Shown one piece after another: positions 35,479 through 35,671 of a stretch of 35,671 bases of DNA. The notes beneath the pieces were generated by a model. It did not search any database and was not told the origin of the DNA. It saw only the letters and a program-made list of their open reading frames with translations. Both the position numbers and the translations under genes were made by a program. This DNA is from Bacteroidales bacterium. GTDB taxonomy: Bacteria > Bacteroidota > Bacteroidia > Bacteroidales > UBA932. The stretch's first letter is position 1; the number at the start of each line of letters is the position of its first letter. The stretch covers positions 1-35,671 of the forward strand of contig JAQVRQ010000015.1 of NCBI GenBank assembly GCA_028700975.1, in the 5' to 3' direction.

Positions 35479-35671
35479 ATGAATAAAATTTACAAAAGAC
35501 TTTTATCTTCAAAAATTGAAAACTTCTTAAACGAATATCTATCATCAAGAGAAGTATTTGAAGACCTTGATAAAAGAAATAAACTTCTTCATCCAGGAGA
35601 ATATGGCACATATCGTGAAAAAATATGTGATGAATTAATCAAATTCAGTATCCCAAGTAAATTTGAAACAG
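35479..35671 (+). CDS. Partial ORF, cassette 3 cargo; possibly DUF6602-like
   Basis: ATG at 35479 open to the window end: MNKIYKRLLSSKIENFLNEYLSSREVFEDLDKRNKLLHPGEYGTYREKICDELIKFSIPSKFET. It starts 24 bp after the putative crossover. Confidence 0.5.
   Translation, partial: MNKIYKRLLSSKIENFLNEYLSSREVFEDLDKRNKLLHPGEYGTYREKICDELIKFSIPSKFET

Overview
The left ~21.5 kb reads as an ordinary Bacteroidota (Bacteroidales-like) chromosomal backbone. It carries a predicted aroD-aroA fusion (partial), aroB, an actin/ParM-like ATPase, comM/YifB, tsaE, a NamZ/DUF1343 protein, a selD-yedF-mnmH selenium cluster, a FadL-type porin, an S9 peptidase, rsmE, a Ca/Na antiporter, tsaC/Sua5, a rhomboid protease, mutL, ispF and tRNA-Met(CAT). 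Right of the tRNA there is an accessory region that I read as an integron-like cassette array run by a XerC/D-like tyrosine recombinase. The recombinase gene (21966-22832) is followed by two long imperfect palindromes resembling attC sites (about 23649-23728 and 35325-35464). For both putative cassettes, the left arm of the terminal palindrome is complementary to the first bases of the same cassette. GTTGTAGGCTaGTTA at 22940 matches the reverse complement of TAACcAGCCTACAAC at 23644-23658 in 14/15 positions. GTTGGCAGC at 23720 matches the reverse complement of GCTGCCAAC at 35325-35333 in 9/9. This is the reciprocity expected of gene cassettes that pass through a circular intermediate. Cassette 1 (~0.8 kb) encodes a HEPN-like protein. 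Cassette 2 (~11.7 kb, exceptionally large) carries a four-gene overlapping defence-type operon: an orphan 941-aa protein, a 2007-aa DruE-like helicase/DUF1998 protein, a PD-(D/E)XK nuclease with an Fe-S-type Cys pattern, and a C5-cytosine methyltransferase. Cassette 3 starts at the right edge. In the backbone, the actin-like protein at 2035-3159 appears circularly permuted (phosphate-1 motif at the C terminus), and MutL has a degenerate endonuclease motif. No database searches were run; family names come from motif recognition.
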